Source of the DNA: Streptomyces sp. FIT100
GTDB lineage: Bacteria; Actinomycetota; Actinomycetes; Streptomycetales; Streptomycetaceae
Direction of reading: 5' to 3'
DNA: 64,000 nucleotides
NCBI RefSeq assembly: GCF_024584805.1
Contig: NZ_CP075715.1
Coordinates: forward strand, 4,226,526-4,290,525
Shown here: piece by piece, positions 47,005 to 55,565 of the stretch
Layout of the letters: each line of letters begins with the position of its first letter
Numbering within the stretch: position 1 is the first letter of the stretch
The notes under the pieces: generated by a model
Seen by the model: the letters and a program-made list of their open reading frames with translations, nothing else
Database searches by the model: none
Told to the model about the DNA's origin: nothing
Translations under genes and position numbers: made by a program

Positions 47005-48351
47005 GTGACCGACACGCAGACCACGCAGCGCATACCGCGCTCCCCGCGCGCCGAGGCCGAGAGCCGCAGCCCCGAGTTCCGCCTGGCGATGGGCGCGCTC
47101 GGCGGTCTGCGGCAGGACCTGTTCCATGATCCGTTCGCCTACCGGCTGCTGCCGCCGATGCGGACGGACGGCCCGGTCGTGCGCCGGATGCCGGGCCGGA
47201 TACGCGGTGGTCTGGCCTGGACCCCGCACGCCTTCGTCGGCTTCCTGGCGTTCATCACCCTGGTCACCGGACTGTCGGCGGGCCACAGCATGTCGAGCGG
47301 CGTCGTGGTCCTGTTCACCGCCGCGGTCCCGGCCGCGGCCGTGCTGCTCACGCTGGTGCGGCCGGTCGGCGCGTTCTGGCTGTCGCTGACGTCCACCCCC
47401 GTCCTCGCGTTCCTCATCGGCGACCACTGGAGCGGCTGGCCCTGGCCGCCCGGCCCGTTCGCCGCCCATCTCGCCGTGCTGACCGTGGTCGCGCTGCGCA
47501 CCCGGCCCCGTACGGCCGCCTGGATGTGGCTGCTGACCGCCACCTACGGAGCGTTCGCCGAAGGGATCGCGGGGTACGGCTACGGCGGGAACAGCTGGCC
47601 GATGGTCTTCGTCTCGGCGCTCCTGCTGCTCGGCACGACCGTCCTGAACGTGCGCCGTGCGGCCCGCGAGGAGGTGGCCGTCCAGCAGAGCGTCACCGCC
47701 GTCGAGCGGGACCGGCGCACCCTGCTGGAGGAGCGCACCACCATCGCCCGCGAGCTGCACGATGTCGTCGCCCACCACATGTCGGTGGTCGCCATCCAGG
47801 CGGAGGCGGCGCCGTACCGGGTCGAGAACCCGCCGCCCGAGCTGGTGCAGGCGTTCGCGACGATCCGCGAGAACGCGGTGGCCTCGCTCACCGAGCTGCG
47901 CCGCGTCCTCGGGGTCGTACGGGCGGAGGACCACGAGGCCCCGGACGCCCCGCAGCCGACCCTCGCCGACCTCGACGGGCTGATAGCCAACGTGCGCGAC
48001 GCGGGCCTGACCGTGGAGACCGCGGTCACCGGCGCGGTGCGCGAACTGCCCCAGGGCGTCGAGCTGTCGGCGTACCGGATCATCCAGGAGGCGCTGAGCA
48101 ACGCCCTGCGCCACGCGCCCGGCGCGCCGGCGAAGGTCGAGGTGGCGTACGTGCTCGGCGGCCTGGGCCTCAGGATCGTCAACGGACCGGCGCGAGGGCT
48201 CGTGAAGCCCTCGCCGGGGGCCGGGCACGGCATCACCGGCATGCGCGAGCGGGTGGCGATGCTGAACGGCGAGATGACGGCGGCGGAGACGGAGGACGGC
48301 GGCTACGAGGTCGCCGCGTTCCTCCCCGTGGCGAAGGACGAGAGCGCATGA
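47005..48351 (+). CDS. NarL-type sensor histidine kinase
   Basis: This is a 448-residue membrane kinase. GTG 47005 (MTDTQTTQRIPRSPRAE) is preceded by TACCTT, so a leaderless message is possible. Four to six helices lie at ~70-205 (FVGFLAFITLVTGLSAG; VVVLFTAAVPAAAVLLTLV and others). The HisKA_3 helix TIARELHDVVAHHMSVVAIQ contains the phospho-His. The HATPase_c domain has IIQEALSNALRHA and GHGITGMRERVAML. It is coupled to its response regulator by ATGA. The signal is unknown; the periplasmic loops are tiny, suggesting an intramembrane stimulus. Confidence 0.92.
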   Translation: MTDTQTTQRIPRSPRAEAESRSPEFRLAMGALGGLRQDLFHDPFAYRLLPPMRTDGPVVRRMPGRIRGGLAWTPHAFVGFLAFITLVTGLSAGHSMSSGVVVLFTAAVPAAAVLLTLVRPVGAFWLSLTSTPVLAFLIGDHWSGWPWPPGPFAAHLAVLTVVALRTRPRTAAWMWLLTATYGAFAEGIAGYGYGGNSWPMVFVSALLLLGTTVLNVRRAAREEVAVQQSVTAVERDRRTLLEERTTIARELHDVVAHHMSVVAIQAEAAPYRVENPPPELVQAFATIRENAVASLTELRRVLGVVRAEDHEAPDAPQPTLADLDGLIANVRDAGLTVETAVTGAVRELPQGVELSAYRIIQEALSNALRHAPGAPAKVEVAYVLGGLGLRIVNGPARGLVKPSPGAGHGITGMRERVAMLNGEMTAAETEDGGYEVAAFLPVAKDESA

Positions 48352-49010
48352 CCATCCGGGTCCTGATCGTCGACGACCAGGCCATGGTCCGCGAGGGCTT
48401 CTCCGTGCTGCTGAACGCGATGCCGGACATCGAGGTGATCGGCGAGGCGGTCAACGGCCGGGAGGCGGTCGCCCAGGTCACCGCCCTGCGCCCGGACGTG
48501 GTCCTGATGGACATCCGGATGCCGGAGATGAACGGCATCGAGGCGACCCGTGAGATCGTCGCGGCCGACGCCGACGCCAAGGTGCTGGTCCTGACCACCT
48601 TCGACCTCGACGAGTACGTGTACCAGGCGCTGCGCGCGGGTGCGTCGGGCTTCCTGCTGAAGGACGCGTCGGCGCGGCAGCTCGCGGACGGCGTGCATGT
48701 CGTGGCGGCGGGCGAGGCGCTCCTCGCGCCGACGGTCACACGCCGGCTGATCACCGAGTTCTCGCGGATCCCGGCCGCGTCGCCGCGGCCCCCGGCGATG
48801 GCCCGGATCGGCGAGCTGACGGAGCGCGAGACGGAGGTGCTGGTGCTGATCGCACAGGGCCTGTCGAACGCGGAGATCGCCGCGCACCTCGTCGTCGCCG
48901 AGTCCACGATCAAGACCCACGTCAGCCGGATCCTGGTGAAGCTGGGGCTGCGCGACCGGACGCAGGCGGCGGTGTTCGCGTACGAGGCGAGGCTGGTCAC
49001 GCCCGGGTAG
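48348..49010 (+). CDS. NarL/LuxR-type response regulator
   Basis: This is a 220-residue regulator. The receiver domain starts VLIVDDQAMVREGFSVLL (acidic pair), has DVVLMDIRMPEMNGIEATRE with the phospho-Asp, and GASGFLLKDAS with the conserved Lys. The C-terminal LuxR domain is LTERETEVLVLIAQGLSNAE, then IAAHLVVAESTIKTHVSRIL. It partners with the kinase encoded immediately upstream. Target genes are unknown; the P450 gene lies 128 bp downstream on the same strand and may be co-regulated or simply adjacent. Confidence 0.95.
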   Translation: MTIRVLIVDDQAMVREGFSVLLNAMPDIEVIGEAVNGREAVAQVTALRPDVVLMDIRMPEMNGIEATREIVAADADAKVLVLTTFDLDEYVYQALRAGASGFLLKDASARQLADGVHVVAAGEALLAPTVTRRLITEFSRIPAASPRPPAMARIGELTERETEVLVLIAQGLSNAEIAAHLVVAESTIKTHVSRILVKLGLRDRTQAAVFAYEARLVTPG

Positions 49011-49138
49011 GGCGACGAGGCCCTGTCGTCTGGATGAGGCCGGATCAGGCCGGATCAGGGCGGATCAGGGCGCGTGCCAGGGCACGCGAGCCGCTGCGGC
49101 CCCGGCAAGATCCGAACGGCAGGGCCTAGCATCCGCGT

Positions 49139-50350
49139 ATGGACGCTGCTCCGTTCGCCCCCTGGTCGCCCGCGTTCGTCGCCGACCCGTACCCCGCCTA
49201 CGCGGAGCTGCGCGCTCGCGGCCGGGTGCACTGGTCCGAGCCGACCCGGCAGTGGCTCGTGCCGCACCACGCCGATGTGTCGGCGCTGCTGCGGGACCGG
49301 CGGCTGGGGCGTACGTACCGCCACCGGTTCACGCACGAGGAGTTCGGGCGGACCCCGCCGCCGGCCGCGCACGAGCCGTTCCACACGCTCAACGACCACG
49401 GTCTGCTGGACCTCGAAGCCCCCGACCACACCCGGATCCGGCGGCTGGTGGCGAAGGCGTTCACACCCCGGACGGTGCAGGCCCTGGAACCGGCCGTGCG
49501 GCGGCTGGCCGCCGGGCTCGTGGGGGAGCTGGTGAAGGCGGGCGGCGGCGATCTGCTCGCCGACGTCGCCGAGCCGCTGCCGGTCGCGGTGATCGCGGAG
49601 ATGCTGGGGATACCGCAGGCGGACCGGGGCCTGCTGCGGCCCTGGTCGGCGGCGATCTGCGGGATGTACGAGCTGAACCCGACGCAGGAGACGGCGGCGC
49701 GGGCGGTGCGGGCGTCCGTCGAGTTCTCCGCGTATCTGCGGGAGTTGATCGCGCGGCGGCGCAAGGAACCGGGGGAGGAGCTGATCTCGGCACTGATCGC
49801 GGCGCAGGACGAGGACGGCGGCCGGCTCAGCGAGCAGGAGATGGTCTCCACGTGCGTGCTGCTGCTGAACGCGGGGCACGAGGCGACGGTCAACACGACG
49901 GCGAACGGCTGGTGGACGCTGTTCCGGCACCCGGAGCAACTGGCGGCCCTGCGGGCCGATCCGGGGCGACTGCCCACGGCGGTGGAGGAGCTGATGCGGT
50001 ACGACACCCCGCTCCAGCTCTTCGAGCGCTGGGTCCTCGACGACATCGAGCTCGACGGCACCGTGATCCCGCGCGGTGGTGAGGTCGCGCTCCTCTTCGG
50101 CTCGGCGAACCGGGATCCCGCGCGCTTCGAGCGCCCTGACGCGCTGGACCTGGCCCGCGCCGACAACCCGCACATCAGCTTCGGCGCGGGCATCCACTAC
50201 TGCCTGGGCGCGCCGCTGGCCCGTATCGAACTGGCGGCGTCGTTCGGGCAACTGCTGCGGCAGGCGCCGACGATGAGGGTGGTGGAGGAGCCCGAGTGGG
50301 GGGCGGGGTTCGTGATCAGGGGGCTGCGGGGGCTCCGCGTGGAGCTGTGA
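49139..50350 (+). CDS. Cytochrome P450, CYP107-like
   Basis: This is a 403-residue soluble class I P450. The I helix LLLNAGHEATVNTTANGWW holds the oxygen-activating AGHEAT, EELMRY the ExxR pair and FGAGIHYCLGAPLARIE the heme-binding Cys. Layout and length match CYP107 enzymes, and the neighbourhood resembles that of CYP107P1 of S. coelicolor. The substrate is unknown. No ferredoxin gene is adjacent, so it must use redox partners encoded elsewhere. Four GGCGGATCA-like short repeats precede it at 49037-49072. Confidence 0.93.
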   Translation: MDAAPFAPWSPAFVADPYPAYAELRARGRVHWSEPTRQWLVPHHADVSALLRDRRLGRTYRHRFTHEEFGRTPPPAAHEPFHTLNDHGLLDLEAPDHTRIRRLVAKAFTPRTVQALEPAVRRLAAGLVGELVKAGGGDLLADVAEPLPVAVIAEMLGIPQADRGLLRPWSAAICGMYELNPTQETAARAVRASVEFSAYLRELIARRRKEPGEELISALIAAQDEDGGRLSEQEMVSTCVLLLNAGHEATVNTTANGWWTLFRHPEQLAALRADPGRLPTAVEELMRYDTPLQLFERWVLDDIELDGTVIPRGGEVALLFGSANRDPARFERPDALDLARADNPHISFGAGIHYCLGAPLARIELAASFGQLLRQAPTMRVVEEPEWGAGFVIRGLRGLRVEL

Positions 50351-50356
50351 CCTCTT

Positions 50357-50393
50357 CCCCGGCCCGCCCGCCGTGCGGGGGAGCGGGCCGGGG
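50357..50393. terminator. Hairpin between P450 and the ABC permease
   Basis: CCCCGGCCCGC (50357-50367) pairs with GCGGGCCGGGG (50383-50393); the two flanking genes converge here. Confidence 0.85.
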
Positions 50394-50412
50394 AGAGAGC
50401 GGCGGGACCCGG

Positions 50413-52029
50413 TCAGGTGCTGAGATCCCGGCGGCGGAAGCCCGCCAGGCCCGCCGCCACCAGGGCCACCGCGATCGCGGTGAGGAGCAGCACCGGGGTC
50501 CAGTCCATCTCCGTTCCCGGCAGCTTCGGCAGATGGCCGAAGGGCGAGAGGTTCAGCACGGACTGCGGCAGGTTCAGCGCCGGACCGATCCAGCCGAGCG
50601 CCAGGCACAGCCCCGCCACTCCCCACGCCGCCGTCGTCGCCTGCGGGAAGGCGCCGTACAGCAGCAGCGTCAGGCCCGCCAGCGTCCACACCGCGGGGAC
50701 CTGGACCAGCGCGGCGCCCAGGAGCGGACCCAGCTCCCCGCTGTGGCCGATCGCCAGGCCGGCCCCGCTGAGCAGCAGGATCAGCGCGGCGCCGCCGAAG
50801 GCGACGACCAGGTGGCCCGCGGCCCACGGGATGCGGCCGACCGCGTTCGCCAGCACCGGCTCGGCCCGCTGGGACGTCTCCTCGCCGTGCATGCGCAGCA
50901 CCGACCCGACCGCGTACAGCGCGGCGACCATCCCGAACATGCCGGTCATCGCCGCGAGGAAGGCGTCGGTGAGCGCCGCCTGCCCGCCCATCCGCTCGAA
51001 GATCTCCTTGGCCTGCTCGTTGTCGCCGACCAGGTCGGCCGCGCCGCTCGCCATGCCGCCGAAGACGATCCCGGTGAGCAGGAAGCCCGCCGCCCAGCCG
51101 AGGAGGGTGGCGCGCTGCAACCGCCAGGCGAGCCCGCCGGCCGTCGCGATCCGGCCCTCGGCCGGTCCGGGGCGGGTGGGCAGGAAGCTCATGCCGACGT
51201 CGCGCCGCCCGGCCAGGGTGTACGCGACGACGCACTGCACGGCCACCGCCGCGGTGATCAGCAGGAGCACCCACCAGCGCTCGCCGGCGAAGGCCCGTAC
51301 GTTCTCCGCCCAGCCGATCGGTGACAGCCAGGTCAGCACCGAGGAACCGTCGGCCGTGCCCGCGTCACCGGCCGCCCGCAGGACGAACGCCAGCCCCAGC
51401 ACCCCGGACGTCAGTCCCTTGGCGAGCCGGGCGCTCTCGCTCAGCTGGGCGACGATCGCGGCCATCGTGGCGAACAGCACGCCGGTCCCGCCGATCGCGA
51501 GGCCGAGGGCGAGCGCACCGCCCGCGCCCTGCCCGGACAGGCCCGCGGTGATCAGCAGCGCCACCGCGGCGTTGGCGATCACCGCGGTCAGCAGGGCCGC
51601 GGTCAGCGGCGCCCGCCGTCCCACCATCGCCGAGGACAGCAGCTCCTGACGGCCCGTCTCCTCTTCCTCGCGCGTGTGGCGCACGACGATGATCAGGCTC
51701 ATCACCGCGGCGAGCACCGCCGCGAAGGTGCCGAACCGCCACGCGACCAGACCGCCCACGCTGTGGTCGAACACCGGCCCGTACATGCTGCGCAGCGAGC
51801 TGTTGCCGGCCATCGACACGGCCAGCTGGGCCCGCTCGGCCTCGGTGTCGTACAGCGTCTCCAGCGAACCGACGCCGCTGACGACCATCAGGGTGAGCAC
51901 CACGACCCAGACGGGAAGCATGACCCGGTCGCGCCGCAGGGCGAGCCTGAGCAGTGCGCCCGTCCCGGCCAGCGGCCGGGAGCCGCCGCCCCGGACGGCG
52001 AAGGTGCCGGTCTCGGCGACGGCGGTCAT
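50413..52029 (-). CDS. ABC exporter permease, large 12-helix type
   Basis: This is a 538-residue membrane protein with about twelve helices in two similar halves. The first helix is VMLPVWVVVLTLMVVSGVG; HTREEEETGRQELLSS and HGEETSQRAEPVLANAVGR are the equivalent cytoplasmic coupling segments of each half. Such duplicated ABC2-like permeases are annotated as exporters of polyketide antibiotics in actinobacteria, with few proven substrates. The ATG overlaps the ATPase stop (ATGA). The operon is driven from a promoter covered by a palindromic operator and is divergent from the GbsR-type gene. Confidence 0.88.
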   Translation of the reverse strand: MTAVAETGTFAVRGGGSRPLAGTGALLRLALRRDRVMLPVWVVVLTLMVVSGVGSLETLYDTEAERAQLAVSMAGNSSLRSMYGPVFDHSVGGLVAWRFGTFAAVLAAVMSLIIVVRHTREEEETGRQELLSSAMVGRRAPLTAALLTAVIANAAVALLITAGLSGQGAGGALALGLAIGGTGVLFATMAAIVAQLSESARLAKGLTSGVLGLAFVLRAAGDAGTADGSSVLTWLSPIGWAENVRAFAGERWWVLLLITAAVAVQCVVAYTLAGRRDVGMSFLPTRPGPAEGRIATAGGLAWRLQRATLLGWAAGFLLTGIVFGGMASGAADLVGDNEQAKEIFERMGGQAALTDAFLAAMTGMFGMVAALYAVGSVLRMHGEETSQRAEPVLANAVGRIPWAAGHLVVAFGGAALILLLSGAGLAIGHSGELGPLLGAALVQVPAVWTLAGLTLLLYGAFPQATTAAWGVAGLCLALGWIGPALNLPQSVLNLSPFGHLPKLPGTEMDWTPVLLLTAIAVALVAAGLAGFRRRDLST

Positions 52030-52946
52030 CGTGCCACCGTCCCTGCCGTCTGCTCCGCGTGCAGGTCGTCCTGGTAGTGGCGGAGGAACAGCTCCTCGAG
52101 CGTCGGCGGGGTGCTGGTCAGCGACCGTACTCCCGACTCGGTGAGCGACCGCAGCACCGCGTCCAGCTTGTCCGTCTCGACCTGGAACCGCACCCGCTTG
52201 CCCTGGACGTCCAGGTCGTACACGCCGGGCAGGTGCGAGAGCCCGTTGGGCGCGCCCGCGAGCTCCGCGGTGACGCTCGTACGGGTCAGGTGGCGCAGGT
52301 CGGCGAGGGTGCCGGTCTCCACGGTGACGCCCTTGCGGATGATGCTGACGCGGTCGCAGAGCGCCTCGACCTCGCTCAGCACATGGCTGGAGAGCAGGAC
52401 GGTCCGGCCGCGGTCGCGCTCCTCGGCGACGCAGCTCTGGAAGACCTCCTCCATCAGCGGGTCGAGGCCGCTGGTCGGCTCGTCGAGGATGAGCACGTCG
52501 ACGTCGGAGGCGAAGGCGGCGACGAGGGCGACCTTCTGCCGGTTGCCCTTGGAGTACGTACGCCCCTTCTTGGTGGGGTCGAGTTCGAACCGCTCGACCA
52601 GCCGGTCGCGGCGCGCCTTGTCGAGTCCGCCGCGCAGCCGTCCGTAGAGGTCGATGACCTCGCCGCCGGAGAGGTTGCGCCAGAGCGTCACGTCTCCGGG
52701 GACGTACGCGACCCGCCGGTGCAGCTCGACGGCGTCCTTCCAGGGGTCCTTGCCGAGCAGCTGGGCGGCGCCCGAGTCGGCGCGCAGCAGGCCCAGGAGG
52801 ACCCGGATGGTGGTGGACTTCCCGGCGCCGTTGGGCCCGAGGAAGCCGTGGACCTCGCCGGTCTCGACGCTGAGGTCGAGACCGTCCAGTGCGTGCGTCC
52901 GCCCGAACGACTTGTGCAGTCCGGAGACGGTGATGGCCTTCGTCAT
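52026..52946 (-). CDS. ABC exporter ATPase
   Basis: This is a 306-residue ATPase of the DrrA/CcmA type. Walker A is GFLGPNGAGKSTTIRVLLG at ~34-52, the Q-loop region AYVPGDVTLWRNLSGG carries an atypical Pro-Gly-Asp, and the signature is TYSKGNRQKVALVAA in place of LSGGQ. Walker B is VLILDEPTSGLDPL and VLLSSHVLSEVEALCD contains the H-loop. The C-terminal DUF4162-like domain contacts the permease. The message is probably leaderless since the -10 TACGTT ends 7 bases before the ATG. SKGxRQK signatures are frequent in this exporter class. Confidence 0.93.
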   Translation of the reverse strand: MTKAITVSGLHKSFGRTHALDGLDLSVETGEVHGFLGPNGAGKSTTIRVLLGLLRADSGAAQLLGKDPWKDAVELHRRVAYVPGDVTLWRNLSGGEVIDLYGRLRGGLDKARRDRLVERFELDPTKKGRTYSKGNRQKVALVAAFASDVDVLILDEPTSGLDPLMEEVFQSCVAEERDRGRTVLLSSHVLSEVEALCDRVSIIRKGVTVETGTLADLRHLTRTSVTAELAGAPNGLSHLPGVYDLDVQGKRVRFQVETDKLDAVLRSLTESGVRSLTSTPPTLEELFLRHYQDDLHAEQTAGTVAR

Positions 52947-52953
52947 GGTTCAG

Positions 52954-52982
52954 AACGTACGGTGGTTTCACAAATTTGTGAA
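52954..52982 (-). promoter_or_regulatory. Promoter of the ABC exporter operon
   Basis: On the minus strand TTCACA (52982-52977) and TACGTT (52959-52954) are 17 bp apart; the start codon is 7 bases beyond the -10. The -35 box forms the distal arm of the palindrome at 52967-52982. Confidence 0.55.
52967..52982. promoter_or_regulatory. 16-bp palindromic operator between exporter and regulator genes
   Basis: TTCACAAATTTGTGAA is a perfect 16-bp palindrome, conspicuous in AT content. It covers the -35 region of the exporter promoter and lies ~50 bp before the regulator start. It is a strong candidate for the binding site of the divergent GbsR/MarR-type protein. Confidence 0.7.
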
Positions 52983-53035
52983 GTTAAGAAAGCGTATAAA
53001 CTTGACGTGGGGCCGTGAGCAGGGGAGATGATCCG

Positions 53036-53539
53036 GTGGTGACTGAGCAGACCGAGCGGAAGCCGGATGAAGGGGCGGTGTCCGACTTCGTCGAGCGCTT
53101 CGCCGCGCAGTTCGTCGAGGCGGGTGTGCCCCGGATGCCGTCCCGCGTCTTCGCCGCCCTGATCGCCTCCGAAACCGGAGTGATGACCTCCGCGGAGTTG
53201 GGCGAGCAGCTCAAGGTCAGCCCGGCCGCCGTCTCCGGCGCGGTCCGCTATCTCGCCCAGGTCACCATGGTCTCCCGGGAACGCGAACCGGGCTCCCGGC
53301 GCGAGCGCTACCGCGTGGCCAGCAACCAGTGGTACGAAGCCATCGCCAACCGGGACCAGCTCCTGCGGGCCTGGGAGGACACCTTCCGCGACGGGATCGC
53401 CAAGCTCGGGCCCGACACGGGGGCCGGACGCAGACTGGCGGAGACGCTCGCGTTCTTCGAGTTCCTGGAGGCCGAGTTGGCCGGGATGATGGAGCGTTGG
53501 CGCACGGTGCGCGCCGAGAAGTTCGGCGAGAGCGGCTGA
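53036..53539 (+). CDS. GbsR/MarR-type transcriptional regulator
   Basis: This is a 167-residue dimeric winged-helix protein. GTG 53036 has AGGGGAG 8 bases upstream; a longer GTG at 53015 has no ribosome site. FVERFAAQFVEAGVPRMPSR and VFAALIASETGVMTSAELGEQL match the GbsR/MarR family, with the recognition helix LKVSPAAVSGAVRYLAQVTM and a wing REREPGSRRERYRV. The C-terminal coiled helices form the dimer interface. It is divergent from the ABC exporter and should repress it until a ligand is bound, probably the exported compound. Confidence 0.88.
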   Translation: MVTEQTERKPDEGAVSDFVERFAAQFVEAGVPRMPSRVFAALIASETGVMTSAELGEQLKVSPAAVSGAVRYLAQVTMVSREREPGSRRERYRVASNQWYEAIANRDQLLRAWEDTFRDGIAKLGPDTGAGRRLAETLAFFEFLEAELAGMMERWRTVRAEKFGESG

Positions 53540-53544
53540 CGCGT

Positions 53545-53576
53545 CGGGGCCGCACCGCTCGTGCGGCACGGCCCCG
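53545..53576. terminator. Hairpin after the GbsR-type gene
   Basis: CGGGGCCG pairs with CGGCCCCG and an inner CCGC/GCGG stem, directly after the stop. Confidence 0.8.
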
Positions 53577-53583
53577 GACCCGG

Positions 53584-53685
53584 CCCTGTCACGGACCCGG
53601 CCTTGTCACGGCCCTGGCTTTGTCACTGCCCCAGCCCTGTCACTGCCCCGGCTTTGTCACGGCCTCGGCCCTGTCACGGCGTCGC
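53584..53685. repeat. 17-bp tandem repeat with TGTCAC core, six copies
   Basis: Units such as CCCTGTCACGGACCCGG and CTTTGTCACTGCCCCAG recur every 17 bp six times. The last copy reaches into the 3' end of the converging permease gene. Copies have diverged at several positions but the TGTCAC core is unchanged. Confidence 0.85.
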
Positions 53686-54876
53686 CAGCGCCTCCGTGGG
53701 GGAGAGGCGCGCGGCGCGGATCGCCGGATAGAGCCCGGCCAGCGCGCCGATGGCGATGGTGGCGCCGACCCCGCCGAGCACCGCCCACGGCGGTACGACG
53801 GCGGGCCACCCCTGGTAGACGGCGTAGCCCGCGGTGACCGCGGTGCCCAGGAGCGCGCCCCCGGCCCCGCCCAGCGCGGAGAGCAGCAGCGACTCCGCGA
53901 GGAACTGGGTGCGGATCTGGCCCCTGGTGGCGCCGAGCGAGCGGCGCAGGCCGATCTCGGCGCGGCGCTCAAGCACCGAGATGACCATGGTGTTGGCCAC
54001 CCCCACCCCGCCGACCAGCAGTGCCACCGCCCCCAGGCCGAGCAGCAGTCCGGTGAACGCCTCACCAGCGGCCTGCTGGGCGGCGAGCGCGTCGGACGGG
54101 CGGGAGACGTCGACCTCGTTGGGCGCCTCCGGGCTCGCCGTCGCGCCGAGCACCGAGCGGACCGACTCCACCCGGGACTCGTCCGAGCGCGTGTAGACGG
54201 TGGCCGGGTGGCCGTCGAAGCCCAGCACCGACTCCGCGGCGGGCCAGCCGGTCAGGGCCGCGCTGTCCAGCTCGGGCGCGAGCGGCGCCGGATCGAGGAT
54301 GCCGACGACGGTGAACCACTCGCCGCCGACGAGGACCCGGACCTCCGATCCGGCCCTGGTCACTCCGAGCCGCTCGGCCGCCTCCGCACCCAGCACCACC
54401 GCCGGATACCTGCCGGTGGCACCGTTGAGCCAGGTGCCGCTGCGGACCGTGGCCCCGACCGTGTCCAGCAGGTCGGTGCGTACGGCGTAGGCGGCGATGC
54501 CGCCGGTCTGCGACGCGGGGATCCGGTCGGTGCGGTAGACCTTCGCCCCGCTGATCCGCCCGATCGCCGACACCGAGTCCACCGGACCGATCCGCTCGAT
54601 CATCGCCTCGGCCGTCATCGGCAGCCTCGCCTCCTCGCCCAGCAGCGTCTGGCCGGGCGCGACGGTGAGCAGATTGGTGCCCAACGCCGCGAGCGTCCGG
54701 TCCAGTTCGGCACGGGAGGAGGACGAGATGCCGACGACCGCGACCATCGCCGCGATGCCGATGGCGATGCCGAGCGCGGACAGGAACGCCCGCATCGGCC
54801 GGGTGCGCAGCCCGACGCCGCCCACCCGCACGACGTCGCGCGGCCGCATCCGGGCCGGCTGAAGGACGCCCGCCAT
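53674..54876 (-). CDS. MacB-like ABC permease (FtsX family)
   Basis: The 400-residue protein has four helices: one after residue ~30 (AFLSALGIAIGIAAMVAVVG) and three near the C-terminus. A ~220-residue extracellular MacB_PCD domain lies between them. GATRGQIRTQFLAESLLLSA is the conserved FtsX coupling region. The ATG overlaps the ATPase stop by one base (TGATG). With the adaptor and ATPase it forms a MacAB-type mechanotransmission exporter acting on peptides, toxins or lipoproteins in the envelope. The 17-bp repeat covers its last codons. Confidence 0.9.
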   Translation of the reverse strand: MAGVLQPARMRPRDVVRVGGVGLRTRPMRAFLSALGIAIGIAAMVAVVGISSSSRAELDRTLAALGTNLLTVAPGQTLLGEEARLPMTAEAMIERIGPVDSVSAIGRISGAKVYRTDRIPASQTGGIAAYAVRTDLLDTVGATVRSGTWLNGATGRYPAVVLGAEAAERLGVTRAGSEVRVLVGGEWFTVVGILDPAPLAPELDSAALTGWPAAESVLGFDGHPATVYTRSDESRVESVRSVLGATASPEAPNEVDVSRPSDALAAQQAAGEAFTGLLLGLGAVALLVGGVGVANTMVISVLERRAEIGLRRSLGATRGQIRTQFLAESLLLSALGGAGGALLGTAVTAGYAVYQGWPAVVPPWAVLGGVGATIAIGALAGLYPAIRAARLSPTEALATP

Positions 54877-55565
54877 CACACCACCCCCAGTACGGCGGGG
54901 CGCCGGAACGTGTCGGCGACCACCCGGCCGTCCCGCATCCGCACCTGCCGGGGCAGGCTCGCGGCGATCTCCCGGTCGTGCGTGATGATCACGACCGTGG
55001 TGCCCGCGGCGTGCAGCTCGCGCAGCAGCGCCATCACCCCGGCGCCGGAGACGGAGTCCAGGGCGCCGGTCGGCTCGTCGGCGAGGAGCAGCGGGGGCTC
55101 CCCGGCCACGGCCCTCGCGATGGCGACCCGCTGCTTCTCGCCGCCGGACAGCTCGTGCGGCTCGTGGTCCATGCGGTGGGCGAGACCGACCCGTTCCAGT
55201 GCGGCGGCCGCGCGCCGGCGGCGTTCGCCCGGCAGCAGTCCGCAGTAGAGGAGCCCGTCGGCCACGTTGTCCAGCGCCGTGGTGCCGGAGGCGAGGTGGA
55301 AGTGCTGGAAGACGAAGCCGATCGTGCGCGCCCGCAGCGCGGAGAGCCGGTTGTCCTTGAGGGCTCCCACGTCGTGGCCGTCGATGCGCACGGTCCCGGA
55401 CGAGGGCCGGTCGAGGGTGCCGATGATGTTCAGCATCGTCGACTTGCCCGAGCCGGACGGGCCGACGATGGCGGCCAGTTCACCGCGGCGGATCTCCAGC
55501 GAGACACCGTCGAGGGCGGCGACTGCGCCGGGGTAGACCTTGGTCGCATCCGTCAGGGAGATCAT
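54876..55565 (-). CDS. MacB-like ABC ATPase (LolD family)
   Basis: This is a 229-residue ATPase. Walker A is AIVGPSGSGKSTMLNIIGTL at ~33-52, the Q-loop is FVFQHFHLASGTTALDNV, the signature is HELSGGEKQRVAIARAVAG, and Walker B is LLLADEPTGALDSVSG followed by VVIITHDREIA with the H-loop. It is a canonical LolD/MacB-type protein of normal length. ATG 55565 overlaps the adaptor stop by ATGA, and its stop overlaps the permease start. Confidence 0.95.
   Translation of the reverse strand: MISLTDATKVYPGAVAALDGVSLEIRRGELAAIVGPSGSGKSTMLNIIGTLDRPSSGTVRIDGHDVGALKDNRLSALRARTIGFVFQHFHLASGTTALDNVADGLLYCGLLPGERRRRAAAALERVGLAHRMDHEPHELSGGEKQRVAIARAVAGEPPLLLADEPTGALDSVSGAGVMALLRELHAAGTTVVIITHDREIAASLPRQVRMRDGRVVADTFRRPAVLGVV

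Noticed and set aside
53584..53685. CRISPR-like or iteron plasmid origin
   Set aside because: 17-bp units are contiguous with no spacers; no replication gene nearby.
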